Shown in pieces: positions 32,118 through 41,222 of a DNA stretch of 64,000 nucleotides (position 1 is the first letter of the stretch; each line of letters opens with the position of its first letter). The stretch comes from Halosegnis longus (GTDB lineage Archaea; Halobacteriota; Halobacteria; Halobacteriales; Haloarculaceae). The position numbers were made by a program, and so were the translations under genes. The DNA lies in contig NZ_QKNW01000001.1 of NCBI RefSeq assembly GCF_009663395.1, positions 868,001-932,000 of the forward strand, in the 5' to 3' direction. Below the pieces are notes generated by a model. That model searched no databases. It saw only the letters and a list, made by a program, of their open reading frames with translations, and was not told the DNA's origin.

Positions 32118-34826
32118 TCACGGCTCGGTTGAATCCTGATAGAGAGTTGTCAGCAGATTAGACTCCGCAGCTCGAAGATGCTGGTTGAACGTTGACTGTG
32201 CGATATCGAGAGTCTTGGCAATCGATGTCGAATCTGCATCCCGCGGCCAATTAAAATATCCTGCGTAGAGCGCCGTCTGTAAGACTTCTTCTTGCCGGGC
32301 GGTAAGAGCTCCATCAAGACGTGCTGAGAGAGAGGTATTAGTTTCTCCTCGCTCACTATCCAGTTTGGATAACAGGGTGAGATCGCTGTAGTCTTCCCGG
32401 AGTGAACTCAGATATTCCCCGACGTCAACGGTGAATGGCACGGTTACTGAAACCACGATCTCGTTGGACTCGGAAGCGTTTGTGATTTGATTTATCGCAA
32501 CTCCTTGGTCGGTCAGTTTCTCGCAAAAGCTGCTGTTCCGCACCGGGACTTTACAGTAGATACCATTTCGAGAGTCGCTCAAAATGACCGTCTCTGGATC
32601 GAAACCAGCGGCTTCGAACGCCTCGGGGGTCACGTTTTCACCGGTCACTCGCGCGAACAGGAGGTGATCTGGACACTCAGTCACTACATTCAACACTTCG
32701 AAATCCGTCTCCATATCCGAAACAAGAGTTGCAAGGCCAGTATCGTCCTCGAACTGAATTTCGAGAATTGTGCCCCCACCGGATAGAAGCGCCGCCTTTT
32801 GCCGGAGTGCTGATATCCCGTGACCTATTATTTGACCGAGCTCTGTGAGGGCTGTCACCTCTTCTTCAGCGAAGGCGTTTGGCAGTTTGGAGTGGACTTC
32901 TAATACGCCAAGGATCGAAGCCTCGCTCTGTAGTGGTACAGCCACAATCGAGTTGGTGCCATTTTTCAGTGCGTCTTGTTCCCACTCCGTTTCGGAGCGA
33001 GCGGTCATTAAGTCGCTCTCCACCACTGAATCTTCAATCCTGTATGCCCGTTCAGCAGGTGGCAATTTAGAGTTACTCCGTTGGGTATTGTCATCTGCTG
33101 AACCGTCGTCCGCTCCCACGTTTTGATATTGGAGCGACTCCGTTTTGGCTCTGACCTCGATCGTATTCGTATTAATATCTTTTTTGCCGATCCAGGCCCC
33201 ACTAACCAGATCCAGGTGAGCTAGAGCATTACAGACCTCTTGCTCCAGTTCTTCTCGTGTATTTGTACTGATAACCGTGGCACTTATCGACCGTATCAGT
33301 GTGTTAATGCGATCCAGTCGTGTCAGCTGTTCGTTTTGCTCGTTTAACCGCTGGTCGCGTTCCCGAAGGGCCGCTTCTTGTGCTGTTCGTTCGAATGCGC
33401 TTGCTGCGTTCGCTGCTAACGTCTTTGCCAATTTGTTCTTTCTTGAGGAAATCTCTGGCGTCGTGGTCATCCCCAGCAAAAGAACCCCCTCTGCTTCTAG
33501 TGAGTAGAGTCGCCACGACGAGAACTCCTCTGTCAACCACTGGCTTGACTGGGAATCTGCAACGTTTTCCTCGTCGGGGGCCAACTGTTCCGTTCGAGTC
33601 ACATAGGTCGTCCAGACTGGTGTGTCTCCTTCGGAGATGGTGGGAAGGTCGATTTCAGTAACATCTTCGGTAGATGCGTGCGCTAGTGGGACCAAGCGCC
33701 CCGTGTGCTCTTCTCGTGTATATATCGCGGCAAACTCGAATCCGAGTTCACTGACTGCGGCAGTCGCCACGGTTTCGCCGATGCTACGTTCCGAGTCGGC
33801 TGTCATTAGATCGCGAGAAACCGCATGCAGATCCTCAAGCTGTTGTTCATACGCGTACCTCTCTGTAATATTGTGGTAGTGTTCAATCCGCCCGCCTGCA
33901 TAAAGACCAGTTTTGATCGGCCCGCTCCAGTACTCCAACCACTGCTGCTCTTTCGAAGCCGTCTCAGGGATTCGGACGATGGCTTCGACTTCGGAATGCA
34001 TATTCTCTAGAGAATGAGTTACGAGGTCAGACAGTGTTTGCTCACCTGAGGGATATTCGTTGTACGATTCAGAAGCAATGCGACTGTAGTCAGACCCTTG
34101 GATATCGTCTCTATCAACGCCGAGTAATTCTTCCGTAGTTTCGTTTGCCCACACCACCTGTCCGTCGCGATTAACTACAACGATCCCTTCCTCTGATGTG
34201 TCCAGGACGTCTTCAGTGAGGGACTGGTACTGCTGTTGTTCCCTGCGCTCTGCTGCTGTTCGTTGCAGGCGCTCAATAGCCACTCGAAAATCCCTGTCTG
34301 GCAGGTTCTGGAGATACCGTTCGACCTTATCCTCGAGTTCTGTGAGTTGGTCCGTGAGTGCCTGGTATTTCGGGCTCGTTTCGAGGGTATCTGTGTCCAT
34401 GACGGCTTCCAAGGTCGATTGGCGTTCTATCAGCGAGAACAGCTCTTGCAGATCTTCGTTGTACTCGGCACGAGTGAGCATCTGGGAGATAACGTCTTCG
34501 AGGTCGTCAGCTTCAACGGGCTTTTCGAGATACGCATCGAATCCCATTTTGACGATATCGAAGTCCGGTGTCACCGCAGAGACGATAACCACCTGGCAGT
34601 TCGACTCATATTGTCTGAGTCGCGTGAGAACCTCTCCGCCGGATAACCCGGGCATCATCCGATCCAGAAGAACGATATCGACAGTCGCATCGAACGCTTC
34701 CAAGGCTTCTTCGCCAGAGTACACAGTTTCGACAACATAGCGGTCTGCGAGCCACTCTGCATACAGCTCAGCCAAACTCTGGTCATCCTCGACGACCAGG
34801 ATTTTTGTGTTTCCGTTTTGGGTCAT
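32118..34826 (-). CDS. REC-HalX-PAS-GAF-GAF-Bat-HTH regulator
   Basis: 902 residues, all domains in one chain. Receiver: residues 1-120, phospho-Asp 55 in IVLLDRMMPGLSG, Lys 102. HalX-like helices: about 120-190. PAS: 200-325. GAF: 340-475. Second GAF: 505-680. Bacterio-opsin-activator (Bat) module: about 685-830. HTH_10: 838-892 (LTARQEEVLQTALYAGYFNWP, then SIAKTLDIAQSTFNQHLRAAE). Classic Bat proteins carry PAS-GAF-Bat-HTH_10 and activate bop. Here a receiver plus HalX is added in front, so the protein can be phosphorylated directly. It lies 3 bp after the kinase gene and is surely its partner by position. Confidence 0.92.
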   Translation of the reverse strand: MTQNGNTKILVVEDDQSLAELYAEWLADRYVVETVYSGEEALEAFDATVDIVLLDRMMPGLSGGEVLTRLRQYESNCQVVIVSAVTPDFDIVKMGFDAYLEKPVEADDLEDVISQMLTRAEYNEDLQELFSLIERQSTLEAVMDTDTLETSPKYQALTDQLTELEDKVERYLQNLPDRDFRVAIERLQRTAAERREQQQYQSLTEDVLDTSEEGIVVVNRDGQVVWANETTEELLGVDRDDIQGSDYSRIASESYNEYPSGEQTLSDLVTHSLENMHSEVEAIVRIPETASKEQQWLEYWSGPIKTGLYAGGRIEHYHNITERYAYEQQLEDLHAVSRDLMTADSERSIGETVATAAVSELGFEFAAIYTREEHTGRLVPLAHASTEDVTEIDLPTISEGDTPVWTTYVTRTEQLAPDEENVADSQSSQWLTEEFSSWRLYSLEAEGVLLLGMTTTPEISSRKNKLAKTLAANAASAFERTAQEAALRERDQRLNEQNEQLTRLDRINTLIRSISATVISTNTREELEQEVCNALAHLDLVSGAWIGKKDINTNTIEVRAKTESLQYQNVGADDGSADDNTQRSNSKLPPAERAYRIEDSVVESDLMTARSETEWEQDALKNGTNSIVAVPLQSEASILGVLEVHSKLPNAFAEEEVTALTELGQIIGHGISALRQKAALLSGGGTILEIQFEDDTGLATLVSDMETDFEVLNVVTECPDHLLFARVTGENVTPEAFEAAGFDPETVILSDSRNGIYCKVPVRNSSFCEKLTDQGVAINQITNASESNEIVVSVTVPFTVDVGEYLSSLREDYSDLTLLSKLDSERGETNTSLSARLDGALTARQEEVLQTALYAGYFNWPRDADSTSIAKTLDIAQSTFNQHLRAAESNLLTTLYQDSTEP

Positions 34827-34829
34827 AGT

Positions 34830-37800
34830 TTACGACACGATACCCGGTTTTTGTGAGTCCTCTTGAGCCGGTTGGGTGGGGACTTCCAGTGTGATCTCAC
34901 TTCCATCGCCCGAGGTGTCGACTGAAATCGATCCCCCAGCACGAGTCACCAGTGCCCGCACCATCCACAATCCGAGTCCCTGCCCGTGACTTAGCGGCGT
35001 TTCTTCCCCAGTTTCGAGGAGATTTTTCTCCATATCTGGGAGTCCAGGCCCAGTATCGGAGACACAAATCTCTACCCACCGTTCATCGGCTTGCGAGACA
35101 CTGATCTGTACGGATGGATGCTCAGTATCGTTCGCTGTGATGGCGTTCTCAACGAGCTCAGAAATCGCCTTCTCAAGGTCACTCGGTATTTGTGATTCTA
35201 TATTGTGGTCGGCTGTGATAGTGATATTCGCATTAGCATGCTCGTCTTCTTTTTTGGCTTGAATATCCTCAGCTATTTGCTGAGCACTCTGGTGGGAAGC
35301 GAGAGCGCTCTCGCTCGTGAGTATATTCTGGAGCTCTTGGGTCTTGTTTGCCATTCTTTCCCACTTGTCGAGAGTGTCTCGGATCGTCGCAGCGTGCTGT
35401 TCACGAGTGTCTGTCTCTGTGTCCGACGCAAGCAGATCGACATACCCTCCCAGTTTCGTCAGATCATTTCGGATATTGTGCCGCATAATCCGGTGTAAGA
35501 CCTGGACGTGTTGCCGACGCTGCTCCTGAGCTGTAATATCTCGTGCCTCGAATACTAGGAAGCTAAGCTCCCCGTGCTGGCTTGAGATCGGCTTGACCGA
35601 GAAGTCGAAGCTGGCGAGTCCACCAACGCCTTCTCCTTCCACGTTGAACCGAACGAATGAACCCGAAGATGCTTGAGTAACTGCCTGTCTGATTTGAGTT
35701 TGTACTTCAGACGAATGCGCGAACAGAGGGCACTCCCAGAGTGGTGTGCCTCTGCTTTCCTCCACACGTATGCCGCCGAACTCCATGAAGGGGTCGTTTA
35801 GCTCGAGGATTTCACCACTCTGGGTCATCAGGCCCGTCAATTGGAACGTTTGATTGAATACGGATTCGAATTTTTTCGTTTGTTCTCTTATATTACTGAT
35901 GTCACGCATATATAACAGAAACCCGCCAATTGCTTCATCGTCAAAGAGATTCCGTCCACGTGCCTCTACGGTAACCCACTCGTCATCCGCATCCATTGCT
36001 TGGAACTCTAGCTGAACGCTTGCATCGGAATCCTCCAGGGCGGGGAAAAACGCTTCCATTACACGTTCCCTATCCTCAGGATGGATAATATCAAAGACGC
36101 TCTCTTGATTTAGCTGAGTTGGACCATATCCAAGTACCCGTTCAGCAGAGCCACTAAGATAGGTGAAACACCCGTCGCGATCTAAGATAGACACGACGTC
36201 GACTGATTCCTCAACGAACCGCTCTGTTCTACGCCGCTGTTGACGCTGGTTCGTAAGATCTCTGATGACTATCCCGTATCCCAGGAACACTCCATCTTCA
36301 GTTTGAAGAGGGACGTATGAGACCTCTGCAGGGAACGAAGATCCATCCTGACGGACTCGCTGTCCTTCGTGAGTACTTTCTCCTGCGAGTGATGCCTGTT
36401 TTAATAACCGATCAGCAATCCCACGTTTTTGATCCTGTTCAGGGTGTAACTCTGCTGCTGGCATACCAATTGCAGCTTCTTCGTCATATCCAAAGATGTC
36501 GGCTGCACCATCGTTCCAGCTGTCGATCTGTCCATCGTCATCGAGAAGGACAAAGGCGTATTCTTCGAGACTTTCCGAGAGGATCTCGAATCGCTTCCGC
36601 TCCTGTTGAATCTGCCGAATCCGTCGTTTTTGATCCGTTATGTCCGTGGCAATCGCGACAAGCCTCTCTCCAGTTTCGTCATCGGGTATCAGAACAGCAT
36701 CTGTGTGTATCCATCGCGTTTGTTCGTTGGCATCAGTAACTCTAAAATCCTCAGACAAGTCGTTGATCTCGCCGACTCGTTCTAGTGAATCACGAACACG
36801 ATCTCTATCTTCCGGCGCGACAATCTGTACGAACTCTTCATACTTGTCCGGATCATGGCCAAGTAAATCGACAAGCGTGTCGTCGAATGATATCTGATCC
36901 GTCTCAAGACTCCACTCTGCAATACCAGTGTCCGTTCCAGAAAGAACCAATTCGAGTTTCCGGTTCTGTTCTGCCAGGCTCCGAGTCCGTTGCCTCCGAC
37001 CTGTTACGTCCTGCTGTATGCCAATAAACTTCGAAAGCGTACCATCTACATCAGTGACTGGCGTGACAGACAATCGATTCCAGTATTCACTCCCGTCTTT
37101 TCGGTAGTTTTTCAATTCTACTGTTACCGGTTCACCGGCCGCAATCGCCTCTCGAAGCTTCGATAGTTCTTCAGGGTCTGTCTCGGGTCCCTGGAGGAAA
37201 CGTGGATTACGGCCTAAGGCGTCGTCCTCTTCGTAGCCAGTAATGTCGGTGAATCCTTTATTTACGTACTCGATCGGGTTGTCCTCTCGCTGTGGGTCGG
37301 TGATCATGACCCCAACATTCGAGGAGTCAATCGCTTGTTCCTTGAGTTCGAGTTCGCGCTTCCGTTCTCGTTGTGCAGTCTGATCGCGCACAGTACAAAC
37401 GAGGGGGCCATCATCGATGATGGTCAGAGAGAGATCAGCCGGGAATGTGGTCCCATCCGGTCGGGATCCGGTTACCTTACCCCGCCAGTGGCCCTCCGAC
37501 TCAAGAACAGGGAAGGCTTCCGACTCAAGACGCTCTACCTCATCTTCGTCATAGAGCATCCGCCATGAGTTGCCGAGGAGTTGGTCAGTATCATCGAATC
37601 CATACATACCCACGTGTGTCTCGTCGATGTAGGTGTATTCTCCATCCTCGAGAATAGCGAAGCCGTCTTTCGCATCCTCGACAGCCTGCTGGAACGTCTC
37701 TAATTCGCGACGGCGCTGCTCACGGGGTGTGATATCCCGACTGGAAATAACGAGCGATTCGACGCCTGATTCCCCTATAACGGGACGGATGGTCCCGGTA

Positions 37801-39302
37801 AAGAACTGAATCTCTCCCTCCGGTGTTGGGTATTTGGATTGGAAACTGACGTACTCACCTGACGCCGCTCGATCGATCCAGTCTTTTAGATCGTCCTGTA
37901 GAGTCTGAGAGTGTGACCACCACTCTCCCTCCCAAATCGGTTCCCCCAAAAGCTCATCTTTAGCGTGCGAAACGTATTCCAGAGCTGTTTCATTCACATC
38001 GATCACTTCACCAGTGGTTTCCAGTAATCCGACCAGCATCTCAGGATCTTCGAACACCGACTCGAAACGCTGCTCATTCTCCCGAAGTTCCGCTTGACGC
38101 CGATATTTTTCAGACACGTCACGGACAACACAGACGATTCGATCGTCTTCCAAGCGTGTCAGCGATAGTTCGGTCGGGAATTCTTCCTTGCCTTCTGGAG
38201 ATGCAGTTACAGTGCCTCTCCACTCTCCATCAGATCGGAGCGCTGAAAGCGCCTCATCCTCTATGCGCTTGATTTCAACGGCATCAGTATACAAATCACG
38301 CCAAGTCTGCCCCAGTAACTCATCTTGGTCCTCGAACCCGTACATTTCGGCATGCGTTTGATCAACGTACGTGTACTCCTCGTTCTCCAGAATAGCAATC
38401 CCATCACTCGCGTTCTCGATAGCCGACTTAAACGACTCTAGGCGACGCCGGCGTTCCCGCTGTTCCGTCACATCTCTCGCAACGGTATGCATATAGGCCG
38501 CCCCATCGCGCTCGATCCGACGGTTCGAGAACTCGACATCAACTTTACTATTGTCGCTCCGAAGTAGTTTCGCTTCAGTGGTTGCTGGTTCGCCGGCTAA
38601 AATTTGGTCGTGGTAATCCTGATAGGCATGTAAGTCGACCTCTTCGTGAAGATCGGGAATACGCATCGAGAGGAGTTCCGCTCGCTCATAGCCAGTTAAC
38701 TGGCAAGCAGCCTGATTCACTTGGACGAAGTTCGCATCTGAATCACTAATGAAAATGGCATCGTTGGAGCCTTCAAACAACGTGTGTGTCCAATCACGCT
38801 CGGCCTGTAGCTCCTCGACGTATCGGATTCGTGAAATTGCGTCTTCGAGATTCGAGGCGACGAGTTTCGCCAGTTCTGCGTCTTTCTGAGTAAAGGCATC
38901 CACTTCAGTAGCTCCGACACTCAAGACGCCGAAGTCCGAGATTGGCACGAGAATTTCGCTCCGAATCGGGGTGTCTGAATTATACGTGCCGTCGGCCTCG
39001 TGGACATCGTCGAACACTTCCGGACGGTTCTGTCTGTACACACGTCCGGCGAGAGAATCAACTGGAAGGATAGGTGCATCGCCAATCACCTCTTGTGCCT
39101 CGGTTGATTCGGCGATTGGGCGGAGTTCGTTTCCCTCTTCATTGTACTCCCAGATCGCCGAAAGAGGCGCATCAAAATTGAGATCCAACATTCGGACAGC
39201 AACGACAGAGACGTCCTCGATAGAACCAGCTTGATTCAGTTCCGAAGACAACTCGAGAAGTCCTGCGGGGGTATGGTCCGTGTACGCGTCTCCATCGCTC
39301 AT
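34830..39302 (-). CDS. Giant soluble histidine kinase: GAF, nine PAS domains, HisKA-like, HATPase
   Basis: 1490 residues without membrane segments. GAF about 10-160; PAS domains about 170-283, 290-400, 410-530, 538-648, 655-770, 780-893, 902-1020, 1026-1140 and 1145-1260. Phospho-His 1275 in HRIMRHNIRNDL. N-box ELVENAITAND, G1 DTGPGLP, G2 GQGLGLWMV. PAS 5 carries GRNPRFLQGPETD, that is a LOV-type motif in which the flavin-binding Cys is Pro. PAS 2 and 4, and PAS 3 and 9, look like internal duplicates. It is the first gene of the signalling operon, 130 bp from a divergent HTH gene. Light, redox or oxygen sensing are possible but not shown. Confidence 0.93.
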   Translation of the reverse strand: MSDGDAYTDHTPAGLLELSSELNQAGSIEDVSVVAVRMLDLNFDAPLSAIWEYNEEGNELRPIAESTEAQEVIGDAPILPVDSLAGRVYRQNRPEVFDDVHEADGTYNSDTPIRSEILVPISDFGVLSVGATEVDAFTQKDAELAKLVASNLEDAISRIRYVEELQAERDWTHTLFEGSNDAIFISDSDANFVQVNQAACQLTGYERAELLSMRIPDLHEEVDLHAYQDYHDQILAGEPATTEAKLLRSDNSKVDVEFSNRRIERDGAAYMHTVARDVTEQRERRRRLESFKSAIENASDGIAILENEEYTYVDQTHAEMYGFEDQDELLGQTWRDLYTDAVEIKRIEDEALSALRSDGEWRGTVTASPEGKEEFPTELSLTRLEDDRIVCVVRDVSEKYRRQAELRENEQRFESVFEDPEMLVGLLETTGEVIDVNETALEYVSHAKDELLGEPIWEGEWWSHSQTLQDDLKDWIDRAASGEYVSFQSKYPTPEGEIQFFTGTIRPVIGESGVESLVISSRDITPREQRRRELETFQQAVEDAKDGFAILEDGEYTYIDETHVGMYGFDDTDQLLGNSWRMLYDEDEVERLESEAFPVLESEGHWRGKVTGSRPDGTTFPADLSLTIIDDGPLVCTVRDQTAQRERKRELELKEQAIDSSNVGVMITDPQREDNPIEYVNKGFTDITGYEEDDALGRNPRFLQGPETDPEELSKLREAIAAGEPVTVELKNYRKDGSEYWNRLSVTPVTDVDGTLSKFIGIQQDVTGRRQRTRSLAEQNRKLELVLSGTDTGIAEWSLETDQISFDDTLVDLLGHDPDKYEEFVQIVAPEDRDRVRDSLERVGEINDLSEDFRVTDANEQTRWIHTDAVLIPDDETGERLVAIATDITDQKRRIRQIQQERKRFEILSESLEEYAFVLLDDDGQIDSWNDGAADIFGYDEEAAIGMPAAELHPEQDQKRGIADRLLKQASLAGESTHEGQRVRQDGSSFPAEVSYVPLQTEDGVFLGYGIVIRDLTNQRQQRRRTERFVEESVDVVSILDRDGCFTYLSGSAERVLGYGPTQLNQESVFDIIHPEDRERVMEAFFPALEDSDASVQLEFQAMDADDEWVTVEARGRNLFDDEAIGGFLLYMRDISNIREQTKKFESVFNQTFQLTGLMTQSGEILELNDPFMEFGGIRVEESRGTPLWECPLFAHSSEVQTQIRQAVTQASSGSFVRFNVEGEGVGGLASFDFSVKPISSQHGELSFLVFEARDITAQEQRRQHVQVLHRIMRHNIRNDLTKLGGYVDLLASDTETDTREQHAATIRDTLDKWERMANKTQELQNILTSESALASHQSAQQIAEDIQAKKEDEHANANITITADHNIESQIPSDLEKAISELVENAITANDTEHPSVQISVSQADERWVEICVSDTGPGLPDMEKNLLETGEETPLSHGQGLGLWMVRALVTRAGGSISVDTSGDGSEITLEVPTQPAQEDSQKPGIVS

Positions 39303-39432
39303 ACATCCGATGTTGTTGTTCCGCTGTATTATGTTTTCGCTTGGAGAACCATTTCATATCGGCCCCAATAGAATTGGTTCGATAAATATAGGGTACAGCT
39401 ATTCAGCCTTGAGAATCAATCGTGGTAACAAG

Positions 39433-40134
39433 ATGTCGACGGAAGCAGTTGCGGTACTCGGGCGGAAATACAGCGTAGATATACTGCGGGCGGCAAGGGA
39501 ACCGCGATCAGTCAGCTGGCTGAGTCAAGAGCTAGATATTCCGATTGCCACTTGTTACAGACGTGTGAAGGAACTCTCTGAGAATATGTATTTAGAAGAG
39601 GTCACTGCGGACGAGAGCAGGGACAGAACACAGTACTGTCGAACGGCGGATAGTATTGAACTCAACCTTGCATCTGACGTATTGCTTAGCGGCTCTCGAT
39701 CTTGGGAAACTCGAGAAGTACCAAGGGATACAATACCGTTAGATTCCGTTACGCTTGATGAGTTCTCCCAGACGATTGATATTGTCGAAGACTACTTCGG
39801 GAGTTTGATCGACGATGTTGCTGTTCATGCATCCATTTCACGCCGGCAACTTGTGGCGGTGCTGGCACGCGCCCAGCTCTCGGGTCACCAACTCGACACC
39901 GAGGGACTGACCGATAACGGCGACATCGTCCACCAGTCGAACGATGAGACACTCTTTTGGCTTGACGGTGATTTCTGGACGGAGCTGGGCGGGCTCCACT
40001 ACTTGAGCCCAGACGAGGGACGAGCTGCCAGAGAAGTTCATCGCCGACTCATCGAGGCGGTCGCCGGAGACGTCGCCGACTACAACCGCGAGCGCGATCC
40101 GTTTATTCTCATCACGCAAACTCCTGGGTGTTGA
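39433..40134 (+). CDS. Winged-helix regulator divergent from the giant kinase
   Basis: 233 residues from ATG 39433; a long upstream extension is possible but poor. Residues 1-75 are a winged helix (LGRKYSVDILRAAREPRSVS-WLSQELDIPIATCYRRVKEL) of the ArsR/PadR-like kind. The middle is linker. Residues 125-233 (SRRQLVAVLARAQLSGHQL... DGDFWTELGGLHYLSPDEGR) are unknown. The 5' two-thirds have the A+T-rich style of the island, while the 3' third from about 39835 is G+C-rich. A TATA-like GATAAATATA lies near 39382. It shares a 130-bp divergent region with the kinase operon and may control it. Confidence 0.75.
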   Translation: MSTEAVAVLGRKYSVDILRAAREPRSVSWLSQELDIPIATCYRRVKELSENMYLEEVTADESRDRTQYCRTADSIELNLASDVLLSGSRSWETREVPRDTIPLDSVTLDEFSQTIDIVEDYFGSLIDDVAVHASISRRQLVAVLARAQLSGHQLDTEGLTDNGDIVHQSNDETLFWLDGDFWTELGGLHYLSPDEGRAAREVHRRLIEAVAGDVADYNRERDPFILITQTPGC

Positions 40135-40571
40135 TATCGTTTTATTTGCTCCGTTCAATATCCAGGTCTATTGTGAGCTTCGGCCGCTACCGACCGTAGT
40201 ATGTCGGACAGAAGAAGTCCTCGGTCGGGTATCATCGTTCTCGCTTCTTGACGGGTTGATTGGCGTTACTTGGGGAAGCGTCGGACTCACTGTTTGAAAA
40301 AAGCCCCTCCGTGCGGCTTGACCAAATTCGAGTCGTGTCTGTCGAGAACTGAATCCATTCGGTGGCTGGCAGTCTCGACGACGCGACAATGGGCGAAATC
40401 GACGACGCGCTCAAGTTAAGTCACGGGTTCGGCTGATCGAGAGACCCTGTACAAAGAAATCAGTGTCAGATCCGTATGCATTGAGACGACCAGTCTCAAC
40501 TTCAGGAATAGTCGGTTGTGACCAGAGACGCAGAATCGGCAACGAAAAGCTTCGAGCGCTACGCTACGGAG
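40135..40571. other. Island edge: 437 bp without an intact gene
   Basis: It contains the toxin-like remnant (40260-40436), a hairpin TTGAGAC-GACCA-GTCTCAA (40481-40499) and the right member of the 12-bp inverted repeat (40492-40503). The remaining sequence shows no coding signal. Confidence 0.6.
40260..40436 (+). pseudogene. Likely C-terminal remnant of a MazF/PemK-type toxin
   Basis: The plus-strand frame reads SVRLDQIRVVSVEN, a TGA stop at 40350-40352, then IHSVAGSLDDATMGEIDDAL and KLSHGFG up to TGA at 40434-40436. The pattern RLDQIRVV...GSLDDATMGEIDDAL resembles the end of PemK/MazF toxins (RLDQLRAVD..., ...LxDxTMxxVDxAL). Only about 50 residues remain, with a stop inside, so it would be inactive. 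The N-terminal toxin core and any antitoxin are not found. Confidence 0.4.
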
Positions 40572-41156
40572 CTATACGACCAGCACGTCGTCGCGCAGTT
40601 CGTACTCCATCTCGCGGGCGACGCGGTCGCGAATCTCGGAGCCGAACGCGCGCTCGACGAGATAGAACCCGGCGTCGAGTCCGGAGGTGACGCCTGCCGC
40701 GGAGACGACACCGTCGTCGACGACGCGCGCGTCCGCGACCTCCACCCCCGAGGCGGCGAGGTCATCGCGCGCGACGGCGTGGGTGGTTCCTTTCTCCCGG
40801 AAGAGACCGGCTTTCGCCGCCAACATCGCCCCGGTGCAGACGGTCGCGACGTTCGTCGCCTCGGGAAGTGCGGCGAGCCGGTCGGGAATCCGGCCGTCGT
40901 CGTACTCCGCGCGCACGCCCGGCCCGGGGTCGCTCCACCCGCCGCCGGGAACGACGAGCAAGTCCGGCTCACCGAGTTCGCCGTCGCTTCCGGCCCGGAG
41001 CCCGTGGCTCGCGGTGACGAAGTCGCGGGCGTCGAGCGTGACCATCCGGACCGAGCCCTCCTCGTCGGCGTATTCGAGCGCGTTCGCCAACACCTCGTAG
41101 GGACCGACCGCGTCGAGTTCGTCGAACCCGTCGTACAGCAGTATCTCTACGTCCAT
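40572..41156 (-). CDS. DJ-1/PfpI family protein
   Basis: 194 residues, class I glutamine amidotransferase-like fold. It opens with VEILLYDGFDELDAVGPYEV (the conserved Asp/Glu stretch). The nucleophile elbow is ATVCTGAMLAAKAGLF, with Cys near residue 105. The glycine-rich VVPGGGWSDPGPG and ASGVTSGLDAGFYLVE segments follow the AraC/PfpI-like pattern. Relatives are proteases, glyoxalase III or chaperones. No C-terminal HTH is present. The activity cannot be decided from sequence. Next gene on the same strand: kynureninase, 66 bp upstream. Confidence 0.82.
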   Translation of the reverse strand: MDVEILLYDGFDELDAVGPYEVLANALEYADEEGSVRMVTLDARDFVTASHGLRAGSDGELGEPDLLVVPGGGWSDPGPGVRAEYDDGRIPDRLAALPEATNVATVCTGAMLAAKAGLFREKGTTHAVARDDLAASGVEVADARVVDDGVVSAAGVTSGLDAGFYLVERAFGSEIRDRVAREMEYELRDDVLVV

Positions 41157-41222
41157 GCCGGCGGTTCGCGGGGTGCGCGATTCAACCTTGCGGCGGGTCG
41201 ATACACCACCGGGAGACGAAAA

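Larger units (their letters stand above)
28323..40503. mobile_element. Putative A+T-rich genomic island with edge inverted repeat
   Basis: Composition is visibly lower in G+C than both flanks. The island holds a transposase, a signalling operon and a toxin remnant. The 12-mer GAAGTTGAGACT at 28323-28334 recurs inverted (AGTCTCAACTTC) at 40492-40503, and these two points coincide with the change in composition. The left edge follows a broken core gene. No integrase or tRNA target was found, so this is an inferred unit. Confidence 0.35.

Noticed and set aside
40168-40414. Minus-strand 60-73 codon frames near the island edge
   Set aside because: No recognisable domain, and the plus strand gives a better toxin-like match.
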